A stretch of 64,000 nt of DNA from Bin103 sp002238925 (GCA_965208065.1 OZ242313.1:4402001-4466000), one strand, 5' to 3'. Positions 48,524-57,801 are shown, numbered from the stretch's first letter. Numbers and translations: made by a program. The notes: generated from the letters alone by a model not told the origin.

Positions 48524-50890
48524 GTGAACACCGGCGAACCCGCACAGGGTGTCGACCTACTGCGCAAGCACATCGCCGCACTGAGCGGCGCGATTCTGCG
48601 CGTCAGCGCGACCCTCGACGTCACCACTGTCCTGCAGGAAATCGTCGACAGCGCCCGCGCGCTCACCGGCGCCGGGCTCGGCGTGATCACCACCATCGAC
48701 GACGCCGACCAGGTGGAGGAGTTCGTCAGCTCCGGCTTCACCACCGAGCATCACGAGGCGTTCGTAGCCTGGCCGGACGGGCCCAGGCTCTGGGCGCACC
48801 TCCGCGACCTTCCGGGACCGATCCGCCTGGCGAACCTGCCCGCCTTCGTTGCGGCACTTGGCTATGCCCCGGACCTGATGAATGGGAAGACCTTCCAGGG
48901 CATGCCGCTGCTCCACCTCGGCAAACAGGTCGGCAATCTGTTCCTGGCGGACAAGGAAGGCGCGCAGGAGTTCACCGACGAAGACGAGGAGGTGCTGGTG
49001 CTGTTCGCCTCGCTCGCAGCGACGGCAGTCGCCAATGCCCGCACCCACCGCGACGAGCAGCGCGCGCGGGCCGACCTGGAGGCGCTGGTCGACACGTCGC
49101 CGGTCGGCGTGGTGGTGTTCGATGCCCAAAGCGGCCACATGGTCTCGTTCAATCGAGAAACGCGGCGCATCATGGAGAGTCTGCGCACCGCCGGCCGCCC
49201 GCTGGACGAGCTGCTGCGGGTGGTAACGTTCCGGCGCGCCGACGGGCGCGAGATCTCGCTCGCCGACTTCCCGCTGGCGCGGCACTTCAGCGGCGGCGAG
49301 ACCGTGCGCGCGGAGGAGGTGGTGCTGTCGGTCCCCGACGGCCGCAGTGTCAGGATGTTGATCAACTCGACGCCGATCCGTTCCGAAGACGGCTCGGTCG
49401 CATCGGTGGTGGTCACCATGCAGGACCTGGCGCCGCTCGACGAGCTCGAGCGCCTGCGCGCAGAGTTCCTGGGCATGGTGAGCCACGAACTGCGCGCGCC
49501 GCTCACCTCGATCATGGGCTCGTCGGGTGTCCTGCTCGATGCCGCTCCGGAACTCGACCCGGCCGAGCGGCACGAATACTTCCGGATAATCCACGACCAG
49601 GCCCGGCACATGCGCGGACTCATCAGCGACCTGCTGGATGTGGGGCGCATCGACGCGGGGACGCTGTCGGTGGCGCCGGAGCCCTCGGAGGTGGCCGACC
49701 TGGTGGACCGGGCGCGGAACACGTTCCTGTCCGGCGGCGGACGGCACACCGTGCTCATCGACCTGCCGCCGGACCTGCCGCGGGTCATGGCCGATCGGCC
49801 GCGCATCGTGCAGGTGCTGAACAACCTGCTGTCCAACGCCGCCCGTCACTCGCCGGAGTCCTCGCCGCTGCGGGTCGCCGGCGAACGCAACGGCGTTCAC
49901 GTGACGGTCGCGGTCTCGGATGAGGGCCAGGGCGTGGCGCCCGAGCGGCTGCCCCTCCTGTTCCGCAAGTACTACACCGGGCTCGCCGACGGCGGCGGCG
50001 AGCACATGAAGGACACCACCGGCCTGGGGCTGGTCATCTGCAAGGGGCTGGTGGAGGCGCACGGCGGCCGCATCCGCGCCGAGAGCGGCGGCGTCGGCCA
50101 GGGCGCGCGGTTCACCTTTACGCTGCCGGTGGCCGAGCAGACCCGCAACGTGGAGCCGCCGGCTGTCTCCGGCCGGTACAGCCCGCACACGTCCCCGGAG
50201 ACTGGCGATCCTGTCCGCATCCTGGTGGTGGACGACGACCCCCAGACGCTGCGCTACGTGCGCGACGCGCTTACCGGTTCCGGGTACGCGCCGCTGGTAA
50301 CCGGAGGCCATGAGAACCTGTCGCACATCATCCGGACCGAACAGCCGCAACTGGTGCTGCTCGACCTGATGCTGCCCGGGACCGACGGGATCGAGCTGAT
50401 GAAGAGCGTGCCCGAACTCGCCGACCTGCCGGTGGTGTTCATTTCCGGCTACGGCCGCGACGAAACTATCGCGCGGGCCCTAGAGAGCGGGGCAGCCGAC
50501 TACATCGTCAAGCCATTCTCCGCCACCGAGCTTGCCGCCCGCGTGCGGGCGGCGCTGCGCCGGCGCGACGGGCCGGAGCCGTTCGCGTTGGGAGACCTGG
50601 CAATTCACTACGAACAGCGGCAGGTGACGGTGGCGGGACGGGAGGTCACGTTGACCGCCACCGAGTTCGACCTGCTGAGTCTACTGTCGCGCAACGCGGG
50701 ACGGGTCACGACCTACGAATCCATCCTGCGCAAGGTGTGGAGCAGTCGTACCACCGGAGACGCAAACCTGGTTCGCAATTTCATGAAGAAGCTGCGCGCG
50801 AAGCTCGGCGAAGATGCGGCGAACCCGTCCTGGATCCTGAACGTGCGCGGGGTCGGCTATCGTATGCCGGCGCCGGAGCAGCCGCTGTAA
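48524..50890 (+). CDS. Fused histidine kinase-receiver-winged-helix regulator with GAF and PAS
   Basis: About 788 residues; GTG 48524 is 7 bases after GGAGGG. Domains in order: GAF (about 20-185), PAS-like sensor (about 200-310, DTSPVGVVVFDAQSG), HisKA with the phospho-His in MVSHELRAPLTSI (near 330), HATPase (NNLLSNAARHS, DEGQGVAPERLP, TTGLGLVICKGLVEAHGG), a receiver with the acceptor in LVLLDLMLPGTDG, and an OmpR-type winged helix (LTATEFDLLSLLSRNAGRV...VRGVGYRM). Kinase, receiver and DNA-binding output are thus one chain, a full phosphorelay from sensor to promoter. A homologue converges on it 30 bases away. Confidence 0.9.
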   Translation: MNTGEPAQGVDLLRKHIAALSGAILRVSATLDVTTVLQEIVDSARALTGAGLGVITTIDDADQVEEFVSSGFTTEHHEAFVAWPDGPRLWAHLRDLPGPIRLANLPAFVAALGYAPDLMNGKTFQGMPLLHLGKQVGNLFLADKEGAQEFTDEDEEVLVLFASLAATAVANARTHRDEQRARADLEALVDTSPVGVVVFDAQSGHMVSFNRETRRIMESLRTAGRPLDELLRVVTFRRADGREISLADFPLARHFSGGETVRAEEVVLSVPDGRSVRMLINSTPIRSEDGSVASVVVTMQDLAPLDELERLRAEFLGMVSHELRAPLTSIMGSSGVLLDAAPELDPAERHEYFRIIHDQARHMRGLISDLLDVGRIDAGTLSVAPEPSEVADLVDRARNTFLSGGGRHTVLIDLPPDLPRVMADRPRIVQVLNNLLSNAARHSPESSPLRVAGERNGVHVTVAVSDEGQGVAPERLPLLFRKYYTGLADGGGEHMKDTTGLGLVICKGLVEAHGGRIRAESGGVGQGARFTFTLPVAEQTRNVEPPAVSGRYSPHTSPETGDPVRILVVDDDPQTLRYVRDALTGSGYAPLVTGGHENLSHIIRTEQPQLVLLDLMLPGTDGIELMKSVPELADLPVVFISGYGRDETIARALESGAADYIVKPFSATELAARVRAALRRRDGPEPFALGDLAIHYEQRQVTVAGREVTLTATEFDLLSLLSRNAGRVTTYESILRKVWSSRTTGDANLVRNFMKKLRAKLGEDAANPSWILNVRGVGYRMPAPEQPL

Positions 50891-50920
50891 ACCGACCGGA
50901 GCATACCGCCGAGAGGATCC

Positions 50921-52762
50921 TTACCGGTCTCCCGGCGCAACCATCCGGTAGCCTATGCCGCGCTCATTGAAAATGTACTTCGGGCTCGACGAGAAATCGC
51001 CCAGCTTGCCGCGCAGTTTCCTCACGAAGGTGCGCACCGGTTCCGAGCTTTCCGTTACCCGCTCGCCCCAGATTTGGCGCAGCAGCGACTCGTAGGTCAG
51101 CACGCGCCCCGCGTTCACCGACAAGATGCGCAACAACTCGTACTCGGTAACGGTCAGCCGCACCGCACGGCCGCCGACGGTCACGCGGCGCCGCTCGTAG
51201 TCGATAGCCAAGTCCGCTGCCAGGAACGGATCGGGCCTGGTTCGCTTGCGCAGGGCTGCTCTTACCCTGGCCGTCAACTCGGTCGGCGAGAACGGCTTTA
51301 CGATATAGTCGGCGGCACCCGCTTCCAACGCCCTCACGATCGTCTCGTCCCTGCCGTACCCGGAGATGAAGATTACCGGGAGATCGGCCAGCGCGGGGAC
51401 GGATTCCATCAGTGCGATGCCGTCCAACCCGGGAAACATCAGGTCCAGCAATACCAGCTCGGGCTTCATCCTGCGGATCAGGCGCGGCACCTCGCGCGGG
51501 TCGCCGGTCACCGCCGGAGCGTAGCCGGCCCTGGTCAGAGCGTCGCGGACAATGCGCAGGGTCAACGGGTCGTCGTCGACCACCAGAATCCCCGTGCGCC
51601 GGCCATCGCGCAGCAGATGCGACGGTCCCTCGGCGCCGTCCCGACCGGGTTCTTCGACCGCCGGCAGCGTGAACGTGATCCGCGTCCCCTGCCCCGGCCC
51701 CAGGCTCTCGGCCCGGATGCGGCCTCCGTGCGCCTCCACCAACCCCTTGCAGATAGCCAAGCCGAGGCCGTCCCGGCCGCCGTCCGCGCCCTGGCCGCCG
51801 CCGGCGGCGTGCTTGCGGAACAGTTGCGGCAACTGCTCTGGCGGCACACCGCTGCCTTCGCCGAATACCGAGATCGCCAATTCAGCTCCTGCACGCGCTG
51901 CCGCAACCTGGATGGGGCAGGACACGAGCGAGTGCCGCGCCGCGTTGGCAAACAGATTGTTCAGGACCTGCACGACCCGCCGCTTGTCCGCGATTACCCG
52001 CGGCAGCCCCGGCGGCAGGTCGATGTGCAGGTGGTGCCGGGCACCACTACTCAGGAATGTGCTCCTGGCGTGGTCCACGAGCGCGGACACCTCCTGTGGT
52101 TCGGAGTCCACCGAAAGTGTGCCGTTGTCGATGCGCCCGGCGTCGAGCAAGTCTCGTATCAGGCCGTCCATGTCGTCGGCTTGCTGCTCGATGATCCGGA
52201 AGAACTGGCGCACCTCCGCCGGGTCCACGACGCGCGGGTTGCCGAGCACGGTGGCGGCCAGGCCCTTGATGGCACTCAGCGGCGCGCGCAACTCGTGGCT
52301 CACCAACTCCAGGATCTCCGCCCGCTGGCGCTCCAACTCGTCGAGCGGCCCAAGGTCCTGCATCGCCACCACTACCGATTGGACCTCGCCGCCGTCGGAC
52401 GTGACTGGCGCGGCGTTGACCAGAGCCCTGACGCTCCTGCCGCCGCGCACGGACAGCTCGATCTGTTCGCCGCGCACCGTGGCGGCGCCGTTCAGAATCG
52501 CCGGCAGCGGAAATTCATCGGACGCGGTCTCCCGCCGGTCGGAGAACCTGCAGGTAACGACCTGCAGCAGCTCCTCCACGGTCTGCCCCGGATCGATCAG
52601 ACTCGACACGATCCGCCGCGCCTCCCGGTTGTGCGAAACCGGGTGGCCAGTCGTGGCATCGAACACCGCGACACCCACCGGCGAGGTGTCGATCAGGTGC
52701 CGCAGGGCCTCGTTTTCCCTGCTGAGTTGTTCCACGCTCTTCACTTCTTCCGCACCGTTCAT
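50921..52762 (-). CDS. Fused histidine kinase-receiver-winged-helix regulator (PAS only)
   Basis: About 613 residues from the ATG complementary to 52760-52762. PAS (about 20-115, IDTSPVGVAVFDATTG), HisKA (LVSHELRAPLSAIKG), HATPase (NNLFANAARHS, GDGLGLAICKGLVEAHGG), receiver (LVLLDLMFPGLDG) and winged helix (LTVTEYELLRILSVNAGRVLTYESLL, ending RGIGYRMVAPG). It is paralogous to the 788-residue protein but lacks the GAF domain. The two genes converge, their stops about 30 bases apart, with no obvious terminator between. Both may control a shared set of genes or each other. Confidence 0.9.
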   Translation of the reverse strand: MNGAEEVKSVEQLSRENEALRHLIDTSPVGVAVFDATTGHPVSHNREARRIVSSLIDPGQTVEELLQVVTCRFSDRRETASDEFPLPAILNGAATVRGEQIELSVRGGRSVRALVNAAPVTSDGGEVQSVVVAMQDLGPLDELERQRAEILELVSHELRAPLSAIKGLAATVLGNPRVVDPAEVRQFFRIIEQQADDMDGLIRDLLDAGRIDNGTLSVDSEPQEVSALVDHARSTFLSSGARHHLHIDLPPGLPRVIADKRRVVQVLNNLFANAARHSLVSCPIQVAAARAGAELAISVFGEGSGVPPEQLPQLFRKHAAGGGQGADGGRDGLGLAICKGLVEAHGGRIRAESLGPGQGTRITFTLPAVEEPGRDGAEGPSHLLRDGRRTGILVVDDDPLTLRIVRDALTRAGYAPAVTGDPREVPRLIRRMKPELVLLDLMFPGLDGIALMESVPALADLPVIFISGYGRDETIVRALEAGAADYIVKPFSPTELTARVRAALRKRTRPDPFLAADLAIDYERRRVTVGGRAVRLTVTEYELLRILSVNAGRVLTYESLLRQIWGERVTESSEPVRTFVRKLRGKLGDFSSSPKYIFNERGIGYRMVAPGDR

Positions 52763-52915
52763 GCGGCCATCCCACAGCTCAGGGGTCGAACCATCTCCAG
52801 CCGGCAATTGCGCGGACAATCCACGAACACGGCACTCAGTTTAGCAGGAACTTCAAGCGCTTGAGACAGCGCTTGCCGTACCCTATACTGCGGGCCGCTA
52901 AAAGAGGATGGCGAA

Positions 52916-53851
52916 ATGATGCGATACCGGCAATGTCGCAGCTGCAGCTTCTGGGTGACCCGCGGAGAACGGTTCTGCGCCAACTGCGGCGGCAACCGGC
53001 CCTTTCAGTCCGGGCGCGGCCAGCGTTCCGCCTGGCTGGTGTTTACCACCATGCTCGGCGGCGTGCTCGGCGGCAGCGTGTTCTACCGCCCCGACTCCAG
53101 CCTGCTCCTGTACGGCTGCATCGCCGGCGGCGCCACCGGCCTGGCCTGGGGGCTGGGCCTGTTCGCCGAGGTGTCGGCCATCCTGCAGGGCCGCCGCCGC
53201 TCCCCCTCCCTGCAAGCCAGCGAGCTGCGCTTGGCCGGCCGCTTGGCCGAGATCCTGCAGACCAAGCGCCAGGTGCGCGACCTGCTCGGCCGCCTGCGCG
53301 CGGAAGCGTCCAGCGCGGCCGCCGGCCAGCTCCTGGCCGTCCTGAAGAAGGCCGAAGCCGCAGTCAACCGCGCCGTACGCCGCTATACCGCCGAACTGGC
53401 CAAGCTGGAGCTGATCCGCTGGCGCAACGCGCTCGAGCCGCTGCTGGCGCCGCCGCACCCCGACTGCGGCGCCTTCGCCAGCCAGCGCGAGCGCCTCGAC
53501 GAAATCCACCGCCACCGGCAGCGCGGCCACCGCCTGCTCACCGCGTGGCGCGGCGCCGGCCTGGACGCCCCGGAACTAAGCGGCCACACCGTGCAGCAAC
53601 TGGAGCGCTGGCTGGACACCTGCGACCGGATCATGGAGCGCGCCATCGCCGAGCATGCGCACGCCACCCTCAACAGCCTCGCCGCCGCGGAACTGGTGCC
53701 CTGCGCCGACCCCCAGGTGGAGGCCGAACTGCACCGCCTGGACACAGCCGCCGGCGACCTCGAACCGGACGAACTGGAACAGGTACAGCACGCCCTCGAC
53801 CGCCTGCAGGCCAAGGAACAACTCGACCGCGAGTTCCGCCCCCGGCGCTGA
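52916..53851 (+). CDS. Zinc-ribbon membrane protein with coiled-coil tail
   Basis: 311 residues. Residues 5-27 form a zinc ribbon (QCRSCSFW...RFCANCGGN). Two hydrophobic segments follow (SAWLVFTTMLGGVLGGSVF and LLYGCIAGGATGLAWGLGL), then a helical, charged domain to the end (LKKAEAAVNRAVRRYTAEL, ELEQVQHALDRLQAKEQL). No enzyme motif is seen. Its ATG lies about 150 bases from the start of the divergent fused regulator. Function unknown. Confidence 0.7.
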   Translation: MMRYRQCRSCSFWVTRGERFCANCGGNRPFQSGRGQRSAWLVFTTMLGGVLGGSVFYRPDSSLLLYGCIAGGATGLAWGLGLFAEVSAILQGRRRSPSLQASELRLAGRLAEILQTKRQVRDLLGRLRAEASSAAAGQLLAVLKKAEAAVNRAVRRYTAELAKLELIRWRNALEPLLAPPHPDCGAFASQRERLDEIHRHRQRGHRLLTAWRGAGLDAPELSGHTVQQLERWLDTCDRIMERAIAEHAHATLNSLAAAELVPCADPQVEAELHRLDTAAGDLEPDELEQVQHALDRLQAKEQLDREFRPRR

Positions 53852-53869
53852 CCGCCCGGCCTCCTGCAA

Positions 53870-54544
53870 CTACAGGAACGGGTTGTGGCGCTGCTCGGCG
53901 TGCAGCGTGGTGTGTTCCCCGTGCCCGGGCACGACGTAGGACTCATCCGGCAACTCGAACAGGCGCTGTTTGATCGACCTGATCAGCGCGTACGCATCGC
54001 CGCCCGGCAGATCGGTACGCCCCACCGACTGCCGAAACAGGGTATCGCCCGCGAACAGCAGCGGCTTCCCGGTAACCTCGGTATAGAAACAGCATGACCC
54101 CGGCGAGTGGCCGGGCGTGTGAATGGTGGTAAGCAGCGTGCGCCCGCCGAGGGCCACCTCGAAGCCTTCCTCGATGAACTGGTCCACCTCACCCGGCGGC
54201 GGCACCGGAATCCCGAACATCAGCCCCTGCTCCTGCAGCCGCCGGTACAACTCCTCGTCGTCCCGGTGCAGCAGAATCGGCACGTCCAGCCGCCGCTTCA
54301 CGGCATCGGAGCCGCCGATATGATCGAAATGCGCATGCGTGTGCAGAAGCTGCGTAACCTTGAGCCCGCGTTCGCCCACCGCCTGCAGCAGCGCCTCCGG
54401 GTCGTCCCCCGGATCGATCACCACCGCCCTGCGGCTGTCCCGCTCATACACCAGCGAGCAGTTGCACCCCAGGCTCCCAATCGCAAACGTCTCCACCACC
54501 AGCGGCTCCACCCCGCCGCCGCCAGCCTCGCCTGATTCCGCCAT
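53870..54544 (-). CDS. MBL-fold metallo-hydrolase (glyoxalase II type)
   Basis: About 224 residues; ATG complementary to 54542-54544. Zinc-ligand motif LLHTHAHFDHIGG, then TIHTPGHSPGSCC, LFAGDTLF and VPGHGEHT: the full metallo-beta-lactamase fold set, nearest to hydroxyacylglutathione-hydrolase-like and thioester hydrolases. A Gly-rich insert at the start (SGEAGGGGVEPL) precedes the fold. It is 27 bases after the EEP gene in the same direction. Two decayed copies of its sequence lie upstream at 55480-56130. Confidence 0.92.
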   Translation of the reverse strand: MAESGEAGGGGVEPLVVETFAIGSLGCNCSLVYERDSRRAVVIDPGDDPEALLQAVGERGLKVTQLLHTHAHFDHIGGSDAVKRRLDVPILLHRDDEELYRRLQEQGLMFGIPVPPPGEVDQFIEEGFEVALGGRTLLTTIHTPGHSPGSCCFYTEVTGKPLLFAGDTLFRQSVGRTDLPGGDAYALIRSIKQRLFELPDESYVVPGHGEHTTLHAEQRHNPFL

Positions 54545-54571
54545 TGCCCGCAAAATAACAGACTTCGCCGG

Positions 54572-55411
54572 CTACGAGACGGTAATCATCACGCGGCAAT
54601 GGTCGCTCGGGCCCCACTCGTCCGGTCCGTTCAGTGCCTTTACCGAAACCTGCTCGTGGAAACCCTTGGAGGCGAACACGTAGTCCAACTGACGGTCAGC
54701 CTCGACCGGCTTCTTGCCCCTCGTGTAGAACGTCGGGACGTTCTTGGAATCCGGCGGCACGCCTACCATCTCGACTCCAGGTGCCGGTGGGTTGCCACCG
54801 TCCGGTAACTGCGGTCCCAGGAACTCCATGCCGAGGTCCTGCATTCGCGTCCACACGCTACGCTCCCACACGGCCTCTCCGGCGACAGCGCCGTAGAGCA
54901 TGTTGAGATCGCCGGCCGCCAAAATGCGATGGGTCGATGGATCCGTCTTGCCGATGAACGTGGCCAGGTCGGAAATGATACGGTGAGCCGAGTTTGCGGA
55001 AACAATCCACTTTCCAGGCGCGGATGGATGCGAGTACAACCACCGGGCATACATCGACACAACGATAAACGCATCGTCTGGCTTGCCCGCTGGAACAACC
55101 TTGGCAGCAGCGATAGTGCCAATGTCGCTTACGCCAATCGCATTCTCTGGCGGGATTTGAAGCACAGGAACCTGCTGGTACGTGTCGACCTTGGCCCCTT
55201 CGGAGAGGCGAACAACCAAGGGCAGGTGCTTGAATGACATTGGGTCCCAGAACACCTTGTCGTCAACTTCGAGCTTTCCGATCAGGTCTCCGGGCACCTT
55301 CCCTGCTTCCTGCAGAAGCGCAACATCCGCGTCGCCGTGCTTGGCCATCTTTACAAGCGTGTGCCACGGACCAATCTTGTTGGCAATATTCCAGCAAACT
55401 ATCTTGAGCAT
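54572..55411 (-). CDS. Endonuclease/exonuclease/phosphatase (EEP) family protein
   Basis: About 279 residues from the ATG complementary to 55409-55411 after GAAGGAGG. EEP motifs: MLKIVCWNIANK (Asn), ADVALLQEAG (Glu), ILAAGDLNMLYG (Asp and Asn), and GPSDHCRVMI (Asp-His). It could be a DNase, a phosphodiesterase or a sphingomyelinase-like enzyme; the substrate is not determinable. No signal peptide is visible. Base composition is somewhat more AT-rich than the MBL gene after it. A damaged partial copy sits just upstream. Confidence 0.9.
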   Translation of the reverse strand: MLKIVCWNIANKIGPWHTLVKMAKHGDADVALLQEAGKVPGDLIGKLEVDDKVFWDPMSFKHLPLVVRLSEGAKVDTYQQVPVLQIPPENAIGVSDIGTIAAAKVVPAGKPDDAFIVVSMYARWLYSHPSAPGKWIVSANSAHRIISDLATFIGKTDPSTHRILAAGDLNMLYGAVAGEAVWERSVWTRMQDLGMEFLGPQLPDGGNPPAPGVEMVGVPPDSKNVPTFYTRGKKPVEADRQLDYVFASKGFHEQVSVKALNGPDEWGPSDHCRVMITVS

Positions 55412-55479
55412 GGGCGCCGTGCCTCCTTCTCTCGTTTCGGCCTGTGATGTATGCACGTCCAGCTGTTGGCAACCAAGGT

Positions 55480-55660
55480 GCGGGATACGCACCGGCTACG
55501 GTCGCTGTCGGTCGGGAACGCGGCGCTTTGGCGATAGTCGTACGGGTCCAGCAGGACCGGTACCTCCAAGTCCGCTCCTCACCGCCGCCGAGCCGCCGAT
55601 GTGGTCGAAGTGGCCCTGCGGGTGCAGAAGGCTGCGTCACTTGCAAGCCGTGCTCTCCCA
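55480..55660 (-). pseudogene. Decayed MBL-hydrolase fragment, copy 1
   Basis: Translated on the minus strand across a frameshift, this region gives VGEHGLQVTQ, then LLHPQGHFDHIGGS, then LEVPVLLDPYDYR, matching VGERGLKVTQLLHTHAHFDHIGGSDAVKRRLDVPILLH of the intact MBL protein. At base level 55555-55655 aligns with about 54285-54390. No open frame spans it. Confidence 0.75.
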
Positions 55661-55830
55661 CCGTGGCACCGACACCTGCGCGCATACCGCACCGTAGATC
55701 GTGTTTACTTCGGCGGCCAAGATACAGTGTGATGAAATCTTCGTGTGACCGATGAAAGAAACCAGATCGGAGATGCTCCGGTGCGCCGAGTTACCGATAC
55801 GATACCCTTGCCGGCCGCCCTTCGGAGTGT
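55660..55830 (-). pseudogene. Decayed EEP-phosphatase fragment
   Basis: The minus-strand reading GYRIGNSAHRSISDLVSFIGH...HCILAAEVNTIYGAV matches SANSAHRIISDLATFIGK...HRILAAGDLNMLYGAV of the intact EEP protein. Here the metal-ligand GD is replaced by EV. The EEP fragment runs directly into the MBL fragment, so the C-terminal EEP part, the intergenic bases and the MBL N-terminus were deleted between them. Confidence 0.78.
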
Positions 55831-55929
55831 CTCCACAGCCCACGCGCCAATAAGGACGCGGCGTCAAGACCCATTTTCGCCGCGTGCGCCGGCGTCACCC
55901 TCGGGGCAAAAAACGGTGCCGATGTCGGG

Positions 55930-56130
55930 CTATCGGCCGGTTTGTTTCACTTCTCCCGCATCGAGGGCGAGCGCACTGAGAGATCCTCCCCGCAGGGTAT
56001 TCGCAGTCGTTTCGGGAATGCGGCGCTCCGGCACTGGCTCGGGTGCAGATGAATCGGTAACTGCAGCCGCGGCTTCACCGCGTCCGAGCGGACGATTCGA
56101 TCGAAGAATGGGCATTCCGGCGCGGCCTCT
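55930..56130 (-). pseudogene. Decayed MBL-hydrolase fragment, copy 2
   Basis: Bases about 56040-56120 align with about 54268-54345 of the intact MBL gene; the minus strand reads RSDAVKPRLQLPIHLHP against GSDAVKRRLDVPILLHR. The end toward 55930 has shifted frames (DAGEVKQTG may correspond to PPGEVDQFIEEG). The plus-strand open frame across 55745-56308 is taken as chance. Confidence 0.65.
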
Positions 56131-56208
56131 GAGTCACTTGCTGCACCCGCTGGCCACCAGCTCTCCCCACTCGTTACCACCCGAGCAGTTCACTTTTCCA
56201 CCCCGGGC

Positions 56209-56310
56209 AGCCATGCACCCAATAACCACGAACGGCCCCACGCGAGACCGCATGGGGCGCACAAAACCAGAGGAGGAGCCACCGAGCCGAGCGGGCAGGA
56301 GGTCTTAATT
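56209..56310 (+). other. Short stretch with hairpin and ribosome-site-like runs
   Basis: GCCCCA (56235-56240) pairs with TGGGGC (56253-56258), followed by AGAGGAGGAG and, 25 bases on, CAGGAGG. A 31-codon ATG frame begins at 56213 and ends at 56308. A strong terminator-like hairpin follows on the same strand. It may be a small RNA or a remnant leader; no protein family is recognised. Confidence 0.3.
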
Positions 56311-56342
56311 CCGCGACGCTTGGTACCCGGTGACTCCCCGAA

Positions 56343-56386
56343 GGGACGCGCGCGTGGTTTCGTCAAGACACACGCGCCCCTTTTTT
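56343..56386 (+). terminator. Strong rho-independent terminator, plus strand
   Basis: GGGACGCGCGCGTG (from 56343) pairs with CACACGCGCCCC (about 56369-56380), followed by TTTTTT at 56381-56386. The T-run is on the plus strand, although the nearest gene ends on the minus strand at 56395; it would serve a plus-strand transcript from about 56200 on. Confidence 0.6.
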
Positions 56387-56394
56387 CTATCTCT

Positions 56395-57801
56395 CTATCT
56401 CGTTACGGTAATCTGAATCTCCTGCTCAACCCACTGGCCAAGACCTCCAGCTCCCCGCGGGGTCAACGCCTCGATGTTCTCCGTAGCACGAGCCGTGATT
56501 GTCACGTTTCCCGGGATCTTACCGGTGACGGTGAGCGTATCATCGACACTATCAACGGTACCGATCGTCACGCTCGCCCTAGCATCGTTGCTGGACTTGG
56601 CTGTGAATACAAGTTCTGTCGTATCGGCATCTTTGAAGAAGTCCCCAAGAGCGTAGTTTACCGGCGTACCAATCTTAATTGTGTCGCTCTCCGGAAGCGA
56701 AGCTTTTTCCTCCGGAGCAGCATTTACGGTAACCATGAAGGTCAGCGTGTCGTGCTCAAGGCCATTCTCATCACTCGCCGTAACAGTAACGGTAACGGGA
56801 GCGTGCGCCGGAGTGTCGAGGTCCGCATCCCACGTAGACTTCAACCCTGTCACGAGCAATCCGTTCCTGCCCTTCGCCTCAAACGGGACCACGGAAACGA
56901 ACTGCCGCTGGTCTTCATCATCGATCGAAGCGGTAAAGGTAAGGCTGTCAGCACTACCTACCGGGGTCTCCGTATTTTCATCAGTACCGGCGGGCCTGAA
57001 TCCCTCGTCCAAATAGTGTCCCAGATACACCAGGGACTTCTCACAAGCGTTAAACATTCCGCAGAATGTGTTTGTGCGCGTGTCGTGAAACGCGCCTGAC
57101 AGATCGTCGCGCTCATCAGGAGCCGGATACGTAAAGTACGGATAGAAACCGTCCGCGGCCTTGTCTTCGTCGGTGTCAACCGTGACAGCACCTTGAGTGC
57201 CAACAGCAATGTTCTCTATTACCACTGGTGAATCTGGCACTTGAGGGGCTCGGTTGGGCCGCACTACCGCCGTCGACTCCTCTGTGATACCGTTTGCGTC
57301 CTTGGCTTCGATGACGTATTCCAAGTTTGCGAAGTCGTCCCCCATATCGAGCGCGTCAAGCCGCATAGACTTCCGCACCGTGAAAACCAAGCTCCCACCC
57401 GGTATCTCGTCGCCGGCACCGACTTCCGAGACATAGATCGACGTCGGCGGATCGGCGCTCTGCGCATCCGGAACCGTTTTCAACGTATACGTGATCGGCG
57501 GCTGTCCGCCGTTGAACAGTTGGGAGACGTCGATCGGACTTGGCGCGACTGCCCGCGACTTCGAGTCGATATTGACTTCGACCGTCACGCCGTCCTCGCT
57601 ACCAGCAAGTGAACTAAACCCTTGCGGCCCCTGGGGTCCCGTCGCCCCGGTGTCTCCTTGTTCGCCTGCTGGACCCGCCGGCCCGCGCGCGCCGTCTTCA
57701 CCGGCCGGCCCTACGGCGCCCTGGCAGGCCATCGTGACCACGGCCAGGGCCACCACCGTAATCAACATCGCGAGCTGCTTCGCTGCGCGAGCTATATTCA
57801 T
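56395..57801 (-). CDS. Lipoprotein with collagen-like repeat and beta-sandwich domains
   Basis: About 468 residues from the ATG complementary to 57799-57801, which follows AGGAGGGAGAGGC. The signal ends at VVTMAC (lipid cysteine near 26). Next come eleven Gly-X-Y triplets (GPAGEDGARGPAGPAGEQG and on), then two or three beta-sandwich domains (YVIEAKDANGITEEST, VTVTVTASDENGLEHDTLTFMV, ending IQITVT) with cadherin- or Ig-like strand patterns. It should stand on the cell surface. An in-frame ATG at 57882 with an even better AGGAGG site would add 27 residues in front of the signal. Confidence 0.8.
   Translation of the reverse strand: MNIARAAKQLAMLITVVALAVVTMACQGAVGPAGEDGARGPAGPAGEQGDTGATGPQGPQGFSSLAGSEDGVTVEVNIDSKSRAVAPSPIDVSQLFNGGQPPITYTLKTVPDAQSADPPTSIYVSEVGAGDEIPGGSLVFTVRKSMRLDALDMGDDFANLEYVIEAKDANGITEESTAVVRPNRAPQVPDSPVVIENIAVGTQGAVTVDTDEDKAADGFYPYFTYPAPDERDDLSGAFHDTRTNTFCGMFNACEKSLVYLGHYLDEGFRPAGTDENTETPVGSADSLTFTASIDDEDQRQFVSVVPFEAKGRNGLLVTGLKSTWDADLDTPAHAPVTVTVTASDENGLEHDTLTFMVTVNAAPEEKASLPESDTIKIGTPVNYALGDFFKDADTTELVFTAKSSNDARASVTIGTVDSVDDTLTVTGKIPGNVTITARATENIEALTPRGAGGLGQWVEQEIQITVTR

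Noticed and set aside
55745..56308. 187-codon plus-strand frame
   Set aside because: It runs antisense across decayed EEP and MBL fragments; the fragments explain the sequence better.
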